DNA from: Pseudo-nitzschia pungens
Taxonomy: Eukaryota; Bacillariophyta; Bacillariophyceae; Bacillariales; Bacillariaceae
Direction of reading: 5' to 3'
Length of the DNA stretch: 64,000 nucleotides
Assembly: GCA_037355855.1 (NCBI GenBank)
Contig: CM074758.1
Location: forward strand, 1,709,001 to 1,773,000
A program made the translations under genes and the position numbers. The notes below the pieces were generated by a model that was given only the letters and a program-made list of their open reading frames with translations, did not search any database and was not told where the DNA came from. Positions 11,301 through 23,111 of this stretch are shown here, in pieces (position 1 is the first letter of the stretch; each line of letters opens with the position of its first letter).

Positions 11301-14300
11301 GTAGCCAACTATAACAATGACATAGCGTCTACTGACACTCCCAGAAAAAGGTACAAGAGGTCCTTGTCTGAGTTTTTATCGAAAGAGGAGGATTGGGAAA
11401 GCAATGTCAATTTTTCCCCAGAGGAAGATAATGACAGAGTGCCTCATTGGCTAATGCAGGCTGCAACTATGAAAGAATCAATAGAAGATGAGCGATATAT
11501 AACTAGCGACGCCACGACGAGGAAAGATATTATGGAAGAAAAGGCATATTTCGAGCCATTGTTACTGGCACCACGCCGTGAAGACGTTAAATCATGGAGC
11601 AGAAAACGAAAAAAAAAGGAAGTCCAAACGGAAGGTGGGGGAACGAAGAAGTCAGTTTATGAGGTGTACGAAATAAGGGGATTGGAAGGTGGGGACTACA
11701 ACTTTGACAAAAGAACACTCCTGGAGAAAGGGAGGGGATTTGAAATGACTCCAACTCAAAGCGAAAGAGAGAGTGACGAAGGGTTGAATAAGGAGTACGA
11801 TACCCCAGGTGCATATTCTAAAGGAAGTAAGTCGGCACAGTGCACGAGTGCCCTCAGTGGGATTGGATCTGAATCACAGGAATCGGAGAATGCACTAAAC
11901 GGAATTTGTAACCAAGGAGGTAGAATTTTCATTGAAGGAGGCGGTTCTCTGAAAGCCAAGACTAGAACATCCAATAACAATGCTTTAGGCGAGTCGTCCG
12001 TTTCGAAGGATACGACGGGGAACAAAGATAGTTCTTCGTCCCTTGCTTCACCTATCACAATGATGGCAGTTGAGGTTCATGTGCAGTGCAGAATGGGAGC
12101 TTCGAGACTTGACTCGAAGAAAATTTCCATGGCACAAGATTCAACCAAAGATAAAATCACTGCCCTTGTTTTCGTGTATGCCAGAGACAGAGGTGGAGGC
12201 GAGAGTCTCGAAATACTCTCAAGAGGATGCATTTGCTTGGCGTTGGAGGGTGAAAACCCAGAGAAAGATCCAATTTTGAACAAAAATATTCGACTACAGC
12301 TGTTACGTGCAATGCCGCGAGCTAGCATGGATGTCAGATCGCCTCTCTCCATTGATGTTGTAAAAGATGAGAGGCACCTGCTTCGGCGATTCAAGGACAT
12401 TGTGCGAATTAAAGACCCTGATTTGATGCTGAGCTGGGACACTCAAGGTGCTGGACTTGGTTATATCATTGAAAGGGGACACGCACTCGGTAAACCACCG
12501 TCTTCGTGTAGTGGACTAGATGACACAAAGAGAGGTGAGACAAGTGGTCTTGATATGGCAAAACTTCTTGGTCGGACACCCATGGATACAAAAGCGGCAA
12601 ACTTTATGGTGTCTCCAGCTCCTCAAGAAGGAGCGAAGGATTCGAACCTGGATCAGATAAATGAGATAAGTGAAAATAGAGAGCAGACTTGGCAAGGCTC
12701 TGGACTTGGTAGTGACTGGGACGACCGCGTTGGAGCTGGGGTTGCCGCGGCTTCGATTGTTGGCCGCCTCGTATTCGCTGGGTGGAAAATTGTTGCCGAA
12801 GAAGTAAAGCATCCAAACGCTTCGTATCTGCCCGCAGTTGTTTTTGCAGTCTTAAACAAACGAATACCATACCATGACGATCTTATATTAACTAAGTGGT
12901 ACGCAAATTGTACTGATCGCTGGAGAACACTGAATTACAAACTAACTCAAGCTACAGCATCTCTTCTTCTTTTTGATGCACTTGATATTGTTGGACGAGC
13001 GGGAGAAGCAGCCAGGTTGAGTGGCGTCGAATTTTCACAAAGTTTCCCCGGTATAAGAGGGTCTCAGTACAAGGTCGAGGGTGTGTTACTACGGGCATTA
13101 AAAAGTCTACGTTCCTGACGAACGAGGATCAAAGAAAGGGAAGAAGATGAAGACAGATGTCTTCACCCAACAAACAAGTAATTCAAGCGGTAGTGGCGGA
13201 ACCAAGTCGCAGTCACAATCCCCTTGGAAAGTGAGGAGGTCGAATATGGAGAAAGAGAAAATCCACTCTTTAGAAGATCGTCAGTATTTCTTTTTTTCTC
13301 CCTCACAGGATGATGTCAAAGAGCAAGAAGCTTTAGAAGTTCAAGCGTTGACTCTTGAGCCTCAATCAGGACATTTCACTGATCCTGTACTAGTCTGTGA
13401 CTTTACTGCATTATATCCATCGTTGATCATTGCGTACAATCTGTGTTACTCAACATGTGCTGGGAAACTTGACTATCACAGTACCAGAAGGGAAATGCAA
13501 GTAGAAGGTAGAACGAGAGGAAAAATTGGTCCATTCGTTTATTGCGAACGAAGGACTGCCACTGTTTTGGACCATCACCTGAAATCTTTATCGAATGTTT
13601 CCCACAACGATAGAAAGCCGAAACCACCCAACTTTTCCCGAGATCGAGCCTACGTAGCACCCACCGGTACTGTTTACGTCTCAGAGAGTGTTTTGAAAGG
13701 TGTTTTGCCACAAGTTCTCGATGAGATGCTCACAACACGAGCAATGTTGAAGAAGGCTGCGAAAGAGTACAAGAAAAATGTCAAAAACTTGTCTCCTGCG
13801 ATTCTACGGCAACTAGAAGCGCGTCAGTTGGCGCTTAAATATGTTGCGAATGTCACGTATGGGTATACTTCTGCCACATTTAGCGGGCGGTGTGCAATGC
13901 CACTTCTTGCTGACACCATTGTCGAGTGCGGGCGTAGGACTCTTCAGAGGGCAATGCATCTTGCCAATCGATGGGGTCAAGGAGTAGATCCATGGGGAAA
14001 GGAGGACAACAATTGGTTGGGTGCTGAAGTTATTTATGGCGATACCGACTCCTTATTTATCAGAATGCCCGGACGATCCTACAAAGAAGCTTTCGATTTT
14101 GGCGAGATATTTTGCAAGGCAGTTACAAGTCTTAATCCACCTCCCGTTCAATTAAAACTTGAGAAAGTGTACGTGGGATCGATAATGCAAACCATGAAGC
14201 GTTATTGTGGCATGAAATATGACTCGAAGAATCAAAAGAAGCCAACCTTCGAATCAAAGGGTCTAGAAACTATTAGACGTGATCAATGCGCCCTTACGCA

Positions 14301-15231
14301 AAAAGTACTGAAAGATGCCCTGATCACGCTCTTCAAACATGGACTCGAGGCCGTGAAGGAATACATGTGTCGACAGTGGTCGCTTATCTTCGCAGGAGGT
14401 CTACCTGTGTCCGATTTCATTCTTACGGGTAGAGTGCGCTCTAAGTATCGAGGAGGGAAGGAAGGTCCTGTGCAGGCCGTTCTTGCTCGAAGGCTTGCGG
14501 AAGCTGATCCCGGTCGCGTTATCCGGCACAAGGAGCGCCTGCCTTATGTCATCGTTGCCACACCAGGAATGACGTTCCGACTGAAAGATTGCGTTTTGAC
14601 GCCGCTCGAACTTTTGGAACGATGGGATGCCTACAAAATCCATTCCGGGTACTACATTGAAAAGCATGTGAATGCTGCGTTGCAAAGGTGTCTGGGCTTG
14701 CCACCACACTTTGCTACAGTTGCCGACTGGTTTGCAACCTGTCCGAAGCCCCGTCGGCGCACACACTTCTGGCCAATCAAATCAAAACGAGCCATGATTA
14801 CAGCATATTTCGGCAACGATGTTTGTTCTTTGTGCCAACGAAAGTGTCAAGCCGATGGAAGTAGCTTGGTGGTTGTTTGTAAGTCCTGCAAGAAAGATCG
14901 AATCAATTCCGTCCAATCAGCTGCTGCTACGATGAACAGAATCGAAAACGAGGCGAATGTTATCGCCAAGAAATGTTCGAAATGCAACGGGTGTTTCGAG
15001 AGTGCGGAAACGTTTGCAGTTGCAATCGAACAAGAACAAAAGCCGACTACTGGCGGCGTTTTCCGCGCTCTGCAACGTTCGAAAAACAACCTGACATTGC
15101 TCATGCCACTAGCAAACTGTGTTTGTATCGACTGCCCAACAACATACGAACGTCATCGGCTTCGAGAACAGAGCATTGAGGCCGAGGGTACCTATAACGC
15201 ACTGACCACTGATTCTATCAGAAATTGGTGA
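8382..15231 (+). CDS. REV3: DNA polymerase zeta catalytic subunit REV3 (translesion synthesis)
   Basis: Three exons: 8382-9066, 9160-13104, 13277-15231, giving 2194 residues. The N-terminus (VPVIRIFGPLL, then LYIHGAFPYI) matches the Rev3 N-terminal domain. A long disordered middle of roughly 800 residues is normal for Rev3. Family-B motifs are complete: DFTALYPSLIIAYNLCYST (motif A), LALKYVANVTYGYTSATFSG (motif B) and YGDTDSLFI (motif C). At the end are CysA (CSLCQRKC...CKSC) and CysB (CSKCNGC...CVCIDC); CysB holds the Fe-S cluster that binds accessory subunits. The second intron has a weak donor (GTCTAC), but skipping it leaves a TGA, while splicing gives R-A-L-K-N-R-Q-Y-F-F-F-S-P, which aligns without gaps to the Rev3 linker before motif A. 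The acceptor could instead be 3 nt upstream. An alternative ATG lies 35 codons downstream. Confidence 0.93.
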
Positions 15232-15830
15232 CTGAGTGGTTTATTTTCGACGGACCGATGCTTCTCCCTCCGTACAAGATCTACAGGTGTAACGTAATTG
15301 AAACAATTCGTCCAGATTCACAGTTTATTGAAACTTGATAATATTTTTTATGTTTACAGCGAATATGTGCGGTGAAGTTGTTTGCGTGTGGGCCTAGCCG
15401 ATCGGTGAATCAATCGATCGATCTATCGGGATGTTCCACAATGGTGCGACAATATTGAGAGTGATGATGGTGCGGTGCATATAACAAACCAGCGTTCCAA
15501 TCATGCAATATCTTGGATAGTGCGAGTTTGTTCAGGAAGTGCGACATGGAAGGAAACAAAGATATAGATGCGCCTTTGTTGTCCAAAATGCTTGCGAATA
15601 GCACTTCCTCGATCGCGTCGTGGTGGAATGAGAGTGTTGGCCCTCGAGAAAACTTCAAAAACATTCCATTGTGCTTGGTGTGATAGCGCATTTGCATGCC
15701 GAAGTACCATTTTTTCATCTTGTTAGCAAAGATAAAGAATGTAGCGTTCATTAGCGTAGCATTGTTTGCAACGTGAAACCCCATTGTCCTCTTGGATAAA
15801 GACTTCGAGAACGAGCCTTATCGTGGATTC
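15232..15830. other. Convergent intergenic region
   Basis: 599 bp between the 3' ends of REV3 and the homeobox gene. A 124-codon minus-strand frame (15784-15410) lies in the likely 3' UTR of the homeobox gene; it has no domain or signal I recognise. Confidence 0.4.
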
Positions 15831-17033
15831 TCAAGCTGAAGTATAACCAAACAGACGAGTGGCTTCCTCCAGAGAAGGAAGGGCCTCGTCGTTGATGTGG
15901 GTAGCGTCTTGGCATTTCTTTCGCCATAAATCGATGGATACCGCTCGAAATCTTTTTCCTGGAGGAACGTGAGAGTTACACGTTGCAACGAGAAGAGGCA
16001 GTTCGTTGTCGTTGTGCGGCCGTTTCTTGTAGCCGCTGTTGCTCGGGGATTCACGTTCTTGACAACTAGGTGTTGTGTCGGATGAAATCTTGTCGAGACT
16101 GCAAAAGCTCACATTGCGAGCATGGGTTGTCCTTCCATTTGTATCCTCCGCGGGAGTGTCGGATGAGAACGTTGTAGGGGCGATACATTTAACTCTGGAT
16201 TGGAGGAAATGTTTCTTCTTGATCTTCAGATTGATGAACTTGAGGTCTTTTCCGAAGAAGTGGGCACCCTCCGAGGACGCGTCATCGGACGTGTTTCCGG
16301 AGTCGCTCATTTCTCCCTCCGAGGCTGAAACGGAAGCCGGAGTGGTGGAGGGCGTCTCAGTGACAGAGGGTGTGACAGACGGAACGGATGTAGGTCCTCT
16401 TGAGAACGGGAGAACGGGCTCGGGTGGCCTGTGCATGATTTGAGTCCTGGGTGCCAAGGGTGACGAAACAAAAGCTTTCTGTTGCAGGGGAGCGACCGGA
16501 GGAGAGGGAGATTCGACTTGTATGAGGGAAGGCTTGATCGTGTCGGAGATGGTTGGCCGTGAAGCGTACTTGAAAACCTGGGGAGAAACGAGATTGGACC
16601 TTGTCGGGGTCGGTGTGACTCCCGGCAACAGTTGTTGCTGTCGTGCCACGCTCTTTGTGGCCGACACTGCGGCAACGGCAGCGGCGTGGGCTTGAACGGC
16701 GGCCTGAGCCGCTTGTGCTTGTTGTTGAAGACGCGCCTCAACACGAGGCTTCCAGTACCTTTTTCGGTTATTCACGAACCAGTTCGTCAGTTGCTTGAGC
16801 TCGATCTTTGTGTCTTTCATGATCTCCACCTTCTCCTGCTCCGTAGGATACGGGTGGGCAATGTGTTCGGGTGACATCATCCAGGCCTTCAGGTACTCCA
16901 CCGTCTCGCTAGGCAAACTAGCGGACTTGCGTTTCCCGCCCGCTTTCTTCGTGGAGGAAGTGCTCGTTTTCTGAGGGTCATTCTTCTTGGCTGTGATGGA
17001 ACCAGTCACGTTAGCAGTAGCACTGCTTGTCAT
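15831..17033 (-). CDS. TALE-class homeodomain transcription factor
   Basis: A single exon of 400 residues. Residues about 37-100 form an atypical homeodomain: LPSETVEYLKAWMMSPEHIA, then HPYPTEQEKVEIMKDTKIEL, then WFVNNRKRYWKPR. The extra residues between helices 1 and 2 containing HPYPT define the TALE superclass, and the recognition helix keeps the W-F-x-N-x-R core, so DNA binding is expected. N-terminal to it is a basic, Ser/Thr-rich segment; C-terminal are an Ala/Gln-rich helix and long Ser/Pro/Thr-rich regions, probably disordered, with an acidic SEGEMSDSGNTSDDASSEGA patch. No second TALE partner domain (KNOX/BELL) is seen. Such factors occur as small families in diatoms; the target genes are unknown. 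The ATG at 17033 is preceded by in-frame stops. Confidence 0.88.
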   Translation of the reverse strand: MTSSATANVTGSITAKKNDPQKTSTSSTKKAGGKRKSASLPSETVEYLKAWMMSPEHIAHPYPTEQEKVEIMKDTKIELKQLTNWFVNNRKRYWKPRVEARLQQQAQAAQAAVQAHAAAVAAVSATKSVARQQQLLPGVTPTPTRSNLVSPQVFKYASRPTISDTIKPSLIQVESPSPPVAPLQQKAFVSSPLAPRTQIMHRPPEPVLPFSRGPTSVPSVTPSVTETPSTTPASVSASEGEMSDSGNTSDDASSEGAHFFGKDLKFINLKIKKKHFLQSRVKCIAPTTFSSDTPAEDTNGRTTHARNVSFCSLDKISSDTTPSCQERESPSNSGYKKRPHNDNELPLLVATCNSHVPPGKRFRAVSIDLWRKKCQDATHINDEALPSLEEATRLFGYTSA

Positions 17034-17918
17034 CTTGACTAATTGGAGAGTTAGCTAAGCAATGCGTGTAGGTGATGGCAACGATTCGTTTTCCGTTAAT
17101 CATCAAACTTGTGATGATGGATATTTACTGTAATTATTATTCCTTCTCTGAAATCCAGACCACTCTGGGACAAGAGTTTGATGTGTATGGTAAGATTGTG
17201 CAAAAACAGTACCAAAAGTCTCCTCTCCTTACGCTCTGCATTCTGCACTTCACGTATTTTCAAGATTTTCGGTCGCGCTTGCCGTGATCTGATTGACAGG
17301 TTCATGATGGGCAGGAGTAAAAACATGATGGGAAAGAACATTGGGTGCTACCGTCAGCGCAGCCTACTCGTGCTTTTTTCTCCAAAAAAATGCTGCAGAT
17401 GATTGTTCTCTCCCAATACCTGAACCCGGATCTAGAAGAATGATGCAAATGCTTTCGAGAAAGCCAATTGGTTCCAACTTCAATTGTTTCCATTATCAAA
17501 TCCAGCCAGCCGGCGAAACAGGCAACCACGTCACCGATATTGCGAATAATTTAGATCTATTTTTGTGATAGTCGGTTGAATACCAGCTGCTTCTGCTTTT
17601 CTGGTGAGTTTTGATTGGTTAGATTACAGGATCAAACAGCAACGTCACCGAGAAAAGTGTGCAAGATTTGTGCGAGACATCGATGGTTTCTGTGTCTTTC
17701 GTTGTGACAGTCTTCCTCCGATCCATAATTGACGTGTACGACTTCGCCTTACTGAAGTCTCATTCAAAACCATCATCGTTTTTTGGCAAAAAGAAGAACG
17801 AGCATAAAGGTTTCTGATCTTTTCAAGTACGTCACGTTCCGTGACAACATAATTTAGCCTCTTTTTCGTTGGAGCAAGAGGCGACGAGAAATAATTTTGA
17901 TTGATGGAATGCTTCATT

Positions 17919-17943
17919 CGTACGTATGTACGTACGTACGTAC
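17919..17943. repeat. (TACG)n microsatellite
   Basis: A short run of TACG units with one imperfect unit (TATG), seen directly in the sequence. Confidence 0.8.
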
Positions 17944-18353
17944 TCGTATGTGAAGCGATTATACCGTAGCGAGAAATTACCTTATCGGTATGTAATACGA
18001 AGTAAGTCTTACGAAGGGTTTTAATTACGAAGCACGAATTATCTTTTTTGAGTCAGGACTGGGGACTCACAGTGTCGCAGAAATCATACCGGTAATATTA
18101 CTCTTATGGTAATTAGTTACGGTAATCCGTAGTAATAATTGCACGGCGGTATGTAACAATAGTTGTCGGGAACACAAGAACATCCTATCTTTCAAAATTG
18201 AAAACCCTGTTACAAAAGAACGCTTAGTATGAAAACAACATTCGTAGCAACTTTTAACAAGTAGGGACCCTGGAATATTGAGTAGGAAATAAAGAGCAAA
18301 TGTTTAAGACATCCGTTGATGCTTCATGAAAATAGACATGCCAAATAATGTAC

Positions 18354-18378
18354 TACTACTACTAGTAGTAGTACTACT
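18354..18378. repeat. TACTAC/GTAGTA palindrome
   Basis: A perfect 20-nt palindrome (18354-18373) centred on CTAG, followed by a second CTAGTAG-type half. A closely similar perfect palindrome occurs at 36474-36495, and a partial copy near 32990-33008. Confidence 0.75.
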
Positions 18379-18962
18379 AGTAGGAATGTTATTGATTTGT
18401 AGAAACAAGAACTGCTACTAAGGTCCTGTTTATTTCAAAGATCATATTCTATAGTTTGTTATGTTCCTTTGCAATTGTATTCATTTCAGCTTATGTCTTA
18501 GTATAACTCCAAAGAATATTCTACATCTCGCTCACTTTTTCACATGTTCTTGTTGCGGTACAAATAGTAGAAATGGTCACCACTAAAAGTCAAGTATTTT
18601 TTGTTGCAATTAGATTAGTTGTGTTCGGTATTCATTCCTTGTGAACTACGAAAACACAAAACACCCACCAAAAATTCGCATTATTGGACATTCCGATGCT
18701 TTTGAGACGAGAATCATCTTCTTTGAGATCAAAATCGAGTCTTACTAGTTGTGTCCGACTATTGAGAGACTGGTGGATTGAGCCTTTTCAATGAGACATC
18801 GAGGATTTCTCCTCGCACGTATGAAACCAGTAGGTCATAAGTACAATACTTACTCGTACCCGTTAAGGCATAAAAATCTCGGATTTTGGAAAGCCTCGCA
18901 ATAACCAATATCCCAAACGCATTGAGATCCTAACGTTAGGGTTCTCACAGAACGAAATCCAG

Positions 18963-21900
18963 ATGACCCGCCGCTATCACTGTCTTGGCAGAAGCCTGTC
19001 ATGGTATAACGTTTTCAGAATGATCAGCTTTCGAAGTATTAGTACCCTTGTATTGTCTGTCTTCTGCCTTCTGGGCGTCGCAACGGCAAGTTCAACCAAA
19101 TACTTGTACGAGGGCAAGACGGATCATGTGAAGGAATACCGCCCTGAACGAAAGAAGCCCGAGCTTCTCTTTATGTCTGTCAAGGCACCGCGAGTTGTAG
19201 AGTTTTACAGTCCCCACTGCGTGAGTGCCCATTGTCAAAGATAAAACTGTCCGAATCGATCCACGAAAGAAAAGAACAAAAGCAAACTACAGCAATCTCA
19301 CAGTGCTCTCTGGCTTTTGAAATATCCAGCCTGCTTGCCAGGCATTTGCCCCTAGTTATATGAAACTTGCGAGCAACACGAATAAGTTATATCCCGAAAT
19401 TCAATTCTTTGCTGTTTCTTGTGACCACTACGAGGATGTTTGCGATCAGTACGATATCCGTGGATATCCGGCCATCCGTTTGTTCAAAGAAGGTGATGAT
19501 CCATCCAGTAAGGGCAAAGTAACAGATTTCGACGAAGATCAAGCCGAAGGAAAGCGTGTACCAAGAAAAATTGCGGAGTATTTTGGGTTCAAACCGGGAG
19601 ATGAAACTACGGTAGGTGAATATTTCAAGGACAGAGACGGGTCGTCGATTATTGATTTTATTTCTGATGCGAAATGGTCTCGTTTGGACCATTCCTCACC
19701 CACTCTCGTCCTTTCCCATGCTTCAGATATCGCAAAAAGGAAAAAATGACGATGGCGACAATTCCGTTCCAAAAAACAAAGAGATCGAGAATCCAAATTC
19801 ACTCGCAGAGAAAGAACTGGGAAAAAGCAGTGAAGCCAATGACGTAAAGAGCGATGCAAAAAGTGAAGATGATGAAGCCGAGGAATCCAATGATGGAACG
19901 AAGAGCGCTGATGTTGACGAAACTAGCAATGATCTCGATGATGAGAACAATGACGATGACAACGACAATGATGACGACAATGATGACGAAGTGAGCAAAT
20001 CAGTTGATAAGATTGAGAAGAAGGATGACAAGGGCACTGATAATGCGAACACAGATGAAGTCAAGGAGTCTGTCGACAAGAATAAGGAAAAAGGTGACAA
20101 AAGTGCCGGTGATGCGACCGATGACAGCAATGAGAAAGTCAGCAAATCAGTAGACAAAAATAAGAAAGAAGAGAGCAAGAGTACCAGTGATGGTAACAGC
20201 GATGGCAGTGACAAAGTCAGCAAACCGGTAGACAAAAATAAGAAACAGGATGACAATAGCCAGAGTTCTGATAAACATGATGACAATGAAGTGAGCAAAT
20301 CAGTTGACCAAGACGAGAAGAAGGATAACAAGAGTTCTGGCAAACATGATGACAATGAAGTGAGCAAATCAGTGGACCAAGAAGAGAAGAAGGAGGGTGC
20401 TGGCAATGACGATGATGATGAAGTGAGCAAATCAGTGGATCAAGAAGAGAAGGAGGGTGAGGGTACTGGCGATGACGATGATGATGAAGTGAGCAAATCA
20501 GTGGATCAAGAAGAGAAGAAGGAGGTTGAGGGTGCTGGCAATGATGACGATGATGAAGTGAGCAAATCAGTGGACCAAGAAGAGAAGAAGGAGGTTGAGG
20601 GTGCTGGCAATGAAGATGATGATGATGATGATGATGATGGAGAGAGCAAATCAGTGGACCAAGAAGAGAAGAAGGAGGTTGAGAGTGCTGGCAAGGACGA
20701 TGATGATGATGATGATGATGGAGAGAGCAAATCAGTGGACCAAGAAGAGAAGAAGGAGGTTGAGAGTGCTGGCAAGGATGATGATGATGATGATGATGAT
20801 GGAGAGAGCAAATCAGTGGATCAAGAAGAGAAGAAGGAGGTTGAGAGTGCTGGCAAGGATGATGATGATGACGACGACGACGACGATGAATCGGCAGCCA
20901 AGAATCCCTCCTTCCAAGATATGACAAAAGCGATGAAACAGTTTACTCCAGGCACGAAACAGTATGCAATCCGCAAAGCGGCCATCGAGAAACGTATCCA
21001 AAAACTCGGTCGAGGACACAGACACCATCATTATCCAGATGCTTATACCAAGGCAACTTTACCTTTGAAAAAGTATGAGCCAAGACCGAAACTCCTTAAC
21101 TTGAGAAAAATGAGTCCTGAAGAAGAACTGATATTAGACACGACACTCTCTCTGACTGTTGCTCTACAACTAGGAATGACCATGGGAATCCAGGATATCA
21201 CATCCAAGAAAGCAATGAGAGACTGGTTGGATTTACTGAGTGTATCCCTTCCTCTGGAGTGGAATATCCATACATTGATTGATGAACTCCGAATGAATTT
21301 TCGATACGCCACAAACAGCAGGGACAACTTCCGATCGATCGTATATAGTTATAAGAAGACTCAACGACACGGATGGAGCAGGTCTTGTAGGAACGAAAAG
21401 GTGGGAACTGAAGGCTTTACCTGTGGATTTTGGAAACTTCTCCATGTTGTGACGCTTGGTGTAGCTGAACAACGCGGTGGACAAAATTTGATTGATGCAG
21501 GATTGGTGTCGTCGGACACAGTTGTATTTTCGCCGGCGTCGGCCGCAGATGTAATTCGAAACTACATCGATAAATTCTTTACTTGTCGGCCGTGCCGGGA
21601 ACATTTCTTACAAACTTACGACGATTGCAAATTCAATAACAGATGCGAACGTTTGTCTCTGGACAAAAACGTAAAGGATGCTGCTTCATGGAAGGAACTT
21701 CCAATGTGGTTGTGGGAGTTTCATAACGATGTTTCTACCCGTCTCGTAGAGGAGAGAATCAGCAAGACATATACAAGGGGCGTGAACGAAGCAATTCGCC
21801 ATGACAAAGTTGCAGCGATTTTTCCAAATGTGAAGAATTGCATTCTCTGTTTAAATGATGACGGAACGTGGAATCGAGCTCAAGTTTTCTTGTTCCTGGA

Positions 21901-22126
21901 ACGTTCGTACTGGCCTGATTCAGAAACAGACCCATTGACCGACAAACTACTGCGATCTGAAAATGAAGATATCTGGAAATCCGTGCTGCTTTGGTTTATA
22001 TCATTTCTTGTTGTTTGGCTGGTGTTCAAGTTGACTGCGAAGGAGAGCCTTGCCATACGCCAACCTCTTATAGCGGCACGACGCCTTATTACTCAGGGGA
22101 GAAATGGGAAGTTAAGGACTTATTGA
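18963..22126 (+). CDS. QSOX-like sulfhydryl oxidase with large acidic repeat insert (copy 1)
   Basis: Three exons: 18963-19220, 19330-19611, 19727-22126, giving 979 residues; phases are all 0. A hydrophobic N-terminal signal (SISTLVLSVFCLLGVATAS) leads into a thioredoxin domain whose active site Cys-Pro-Ala-Cys is split by intron 1 (VVEFYSPHC / PACQAFAP). After a long Asp/Glu/Ser/Lys linker with tandem repeats comes an Erv/ALR-type domain: CGFWKLLHVVTLG and FFTCRPCREHFL, with Cys-Arg-Pro-Cys as the FAD-proximal pair. A C-terminal membrane helix (VLLWFISFLVVWLVFKL) ends the protein. The known role of QSOX is to make disulfides in secreted proteins using O2, in ER/Golgi. An alternative ATG lies at 19020. 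The neighbour at 23112 is a paralogue in the same orientation. Confidence 0.87.
20250..20890 (+). repeat. Acidic minisatellite inside QSOX copy 1
   Basis: Coding tandem repeat. Units read roughly SKSVDQEEKKEVESAG followed by a run of Asp, 20-27 codons long. The last three units are exactly 81 nt apart (starts at 20639, 20720 and 20801) and nearly identical, while upstream units are shorter and more divergent. Pure GAT runs within it will be prone to length change. Confidence 0.9.
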
Positions 22127-23111
22127 TCAAGGTAGCGTATCCGAGAACCTATGCCCAAACAAGAGATTACGTTTTCTTTTCCAGTCATTAGTTTTTTTAT
22201 GTTGCAATATTTGTAAAATGAATTGAACTTTATGAATCAACAGCATCTATCACACCCGAATCAGAAGAAATCTTACATTGCAGAAAGTCGTTTCCACATG
22301 TAACATACTTCTGCCCTGGAGGAGACCAGGACTCTTTTCTCAGAAAAATGAACTTTCATGCTCTAGAGTACGTAACCATTACAAGGAATGGATGAAAAGG
22401 ATTAAGAGACACTCTCAACATCACAGAGTGGTTTGAAAAAACATGGTACTTGCGAGCCTGACCCCTCCTTTCCTTTTGAAGTTTGGCTTCAGACCATTAT
22501 AATGCTGTATCTAAATCCTTGCTAGTGCACAGTTAATTCGTAGAGTACGTACGGGTATTTGTTGAGAGTCATAAAGCATCTGTTATTATTATTTTTTCAA
22601 TTTCAACATCTTGGCAGTCTCAGAAGCAGGGGAAGGGTAACCTTACGTATTACAGTATTGTTTTGTACGGAATCACCTGGATCAATAATTGTTGATCACT
22701 GTTATTACAATTTTTTTTTTAACAAACATAAATAATAATAATAGTAATACAAGTATTGAATACCGGCTCGTAGTCACAGTGGCGTATTATTGTTTCTCAT
22801 GGAATGCATTGCTATTCGACTCTTGCCGTCTTTCTTTTAGGAATAAAAAGTGCGCTTCATAATTGTACTCGTAGTGTTTTTGTCGAGTGAATACTCAAAT
22901 CAACATATGCCCAAGCACCAAAACGCTTACCGTCAACGGAGTATGATGCTTTGTTTTTGCGATCCTTTCTCAAACCAATGAACACAGCACGAATACAACC
23001 ACACTCTGTCACAATATGCAACGGAGTCTTTTCTGTTTTGGCAAGCGGGGCATCCATGTCTTTCGTAACACAAGCCAGCTCTACTTGACTTGAAGAGTAG
23101 AAAACATTAGA
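22127..23111. other. Intergenic region between the two QSOX genes
   Basis: 985 bp, AT-rich. It holds no clear gene. A 140-codon minus frame (23279-22857) overlaps the signal exon of the next gene and is discussed in the findings. A GTAACCTTAC word lies at 22637. Confidence 0.4.

Larger units (their letters stand above)
17034..18962. other. Divergent gene-poor region, 1.9 kb
   Basis: Between the homeobox gene and the first QSOX gene. It contains a TACG microsatellite (17919-17943), a TACTAC palindrome near 18354-18373 and several CCGGTAAT/GTAACC-like words. The short open frames are not convincing. Promoters of both flanking genes are expected here. Confidence 0.4.

Noticed and set aside
13231..13308. 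A second intron in REV3 with GTGAGG donor and CTCACAG acceptor
   Set aside because: The apparent acceptor tract encodes YFFFSPSQDD, which lines up with conserved Rev3 sequence, so this stretch is exon.
15410..15784. 124-codon minus frame downstream of the homeobox gene
   Set aside because: No domain, no signal, and it lies where a 3' UTR is expected.
20217..20927. 236-codon minus frame opposite QSOX copy 1 (His/Ser-rich)
   Set aside because: Reverse reading of the GAT/GAA minisatellite.
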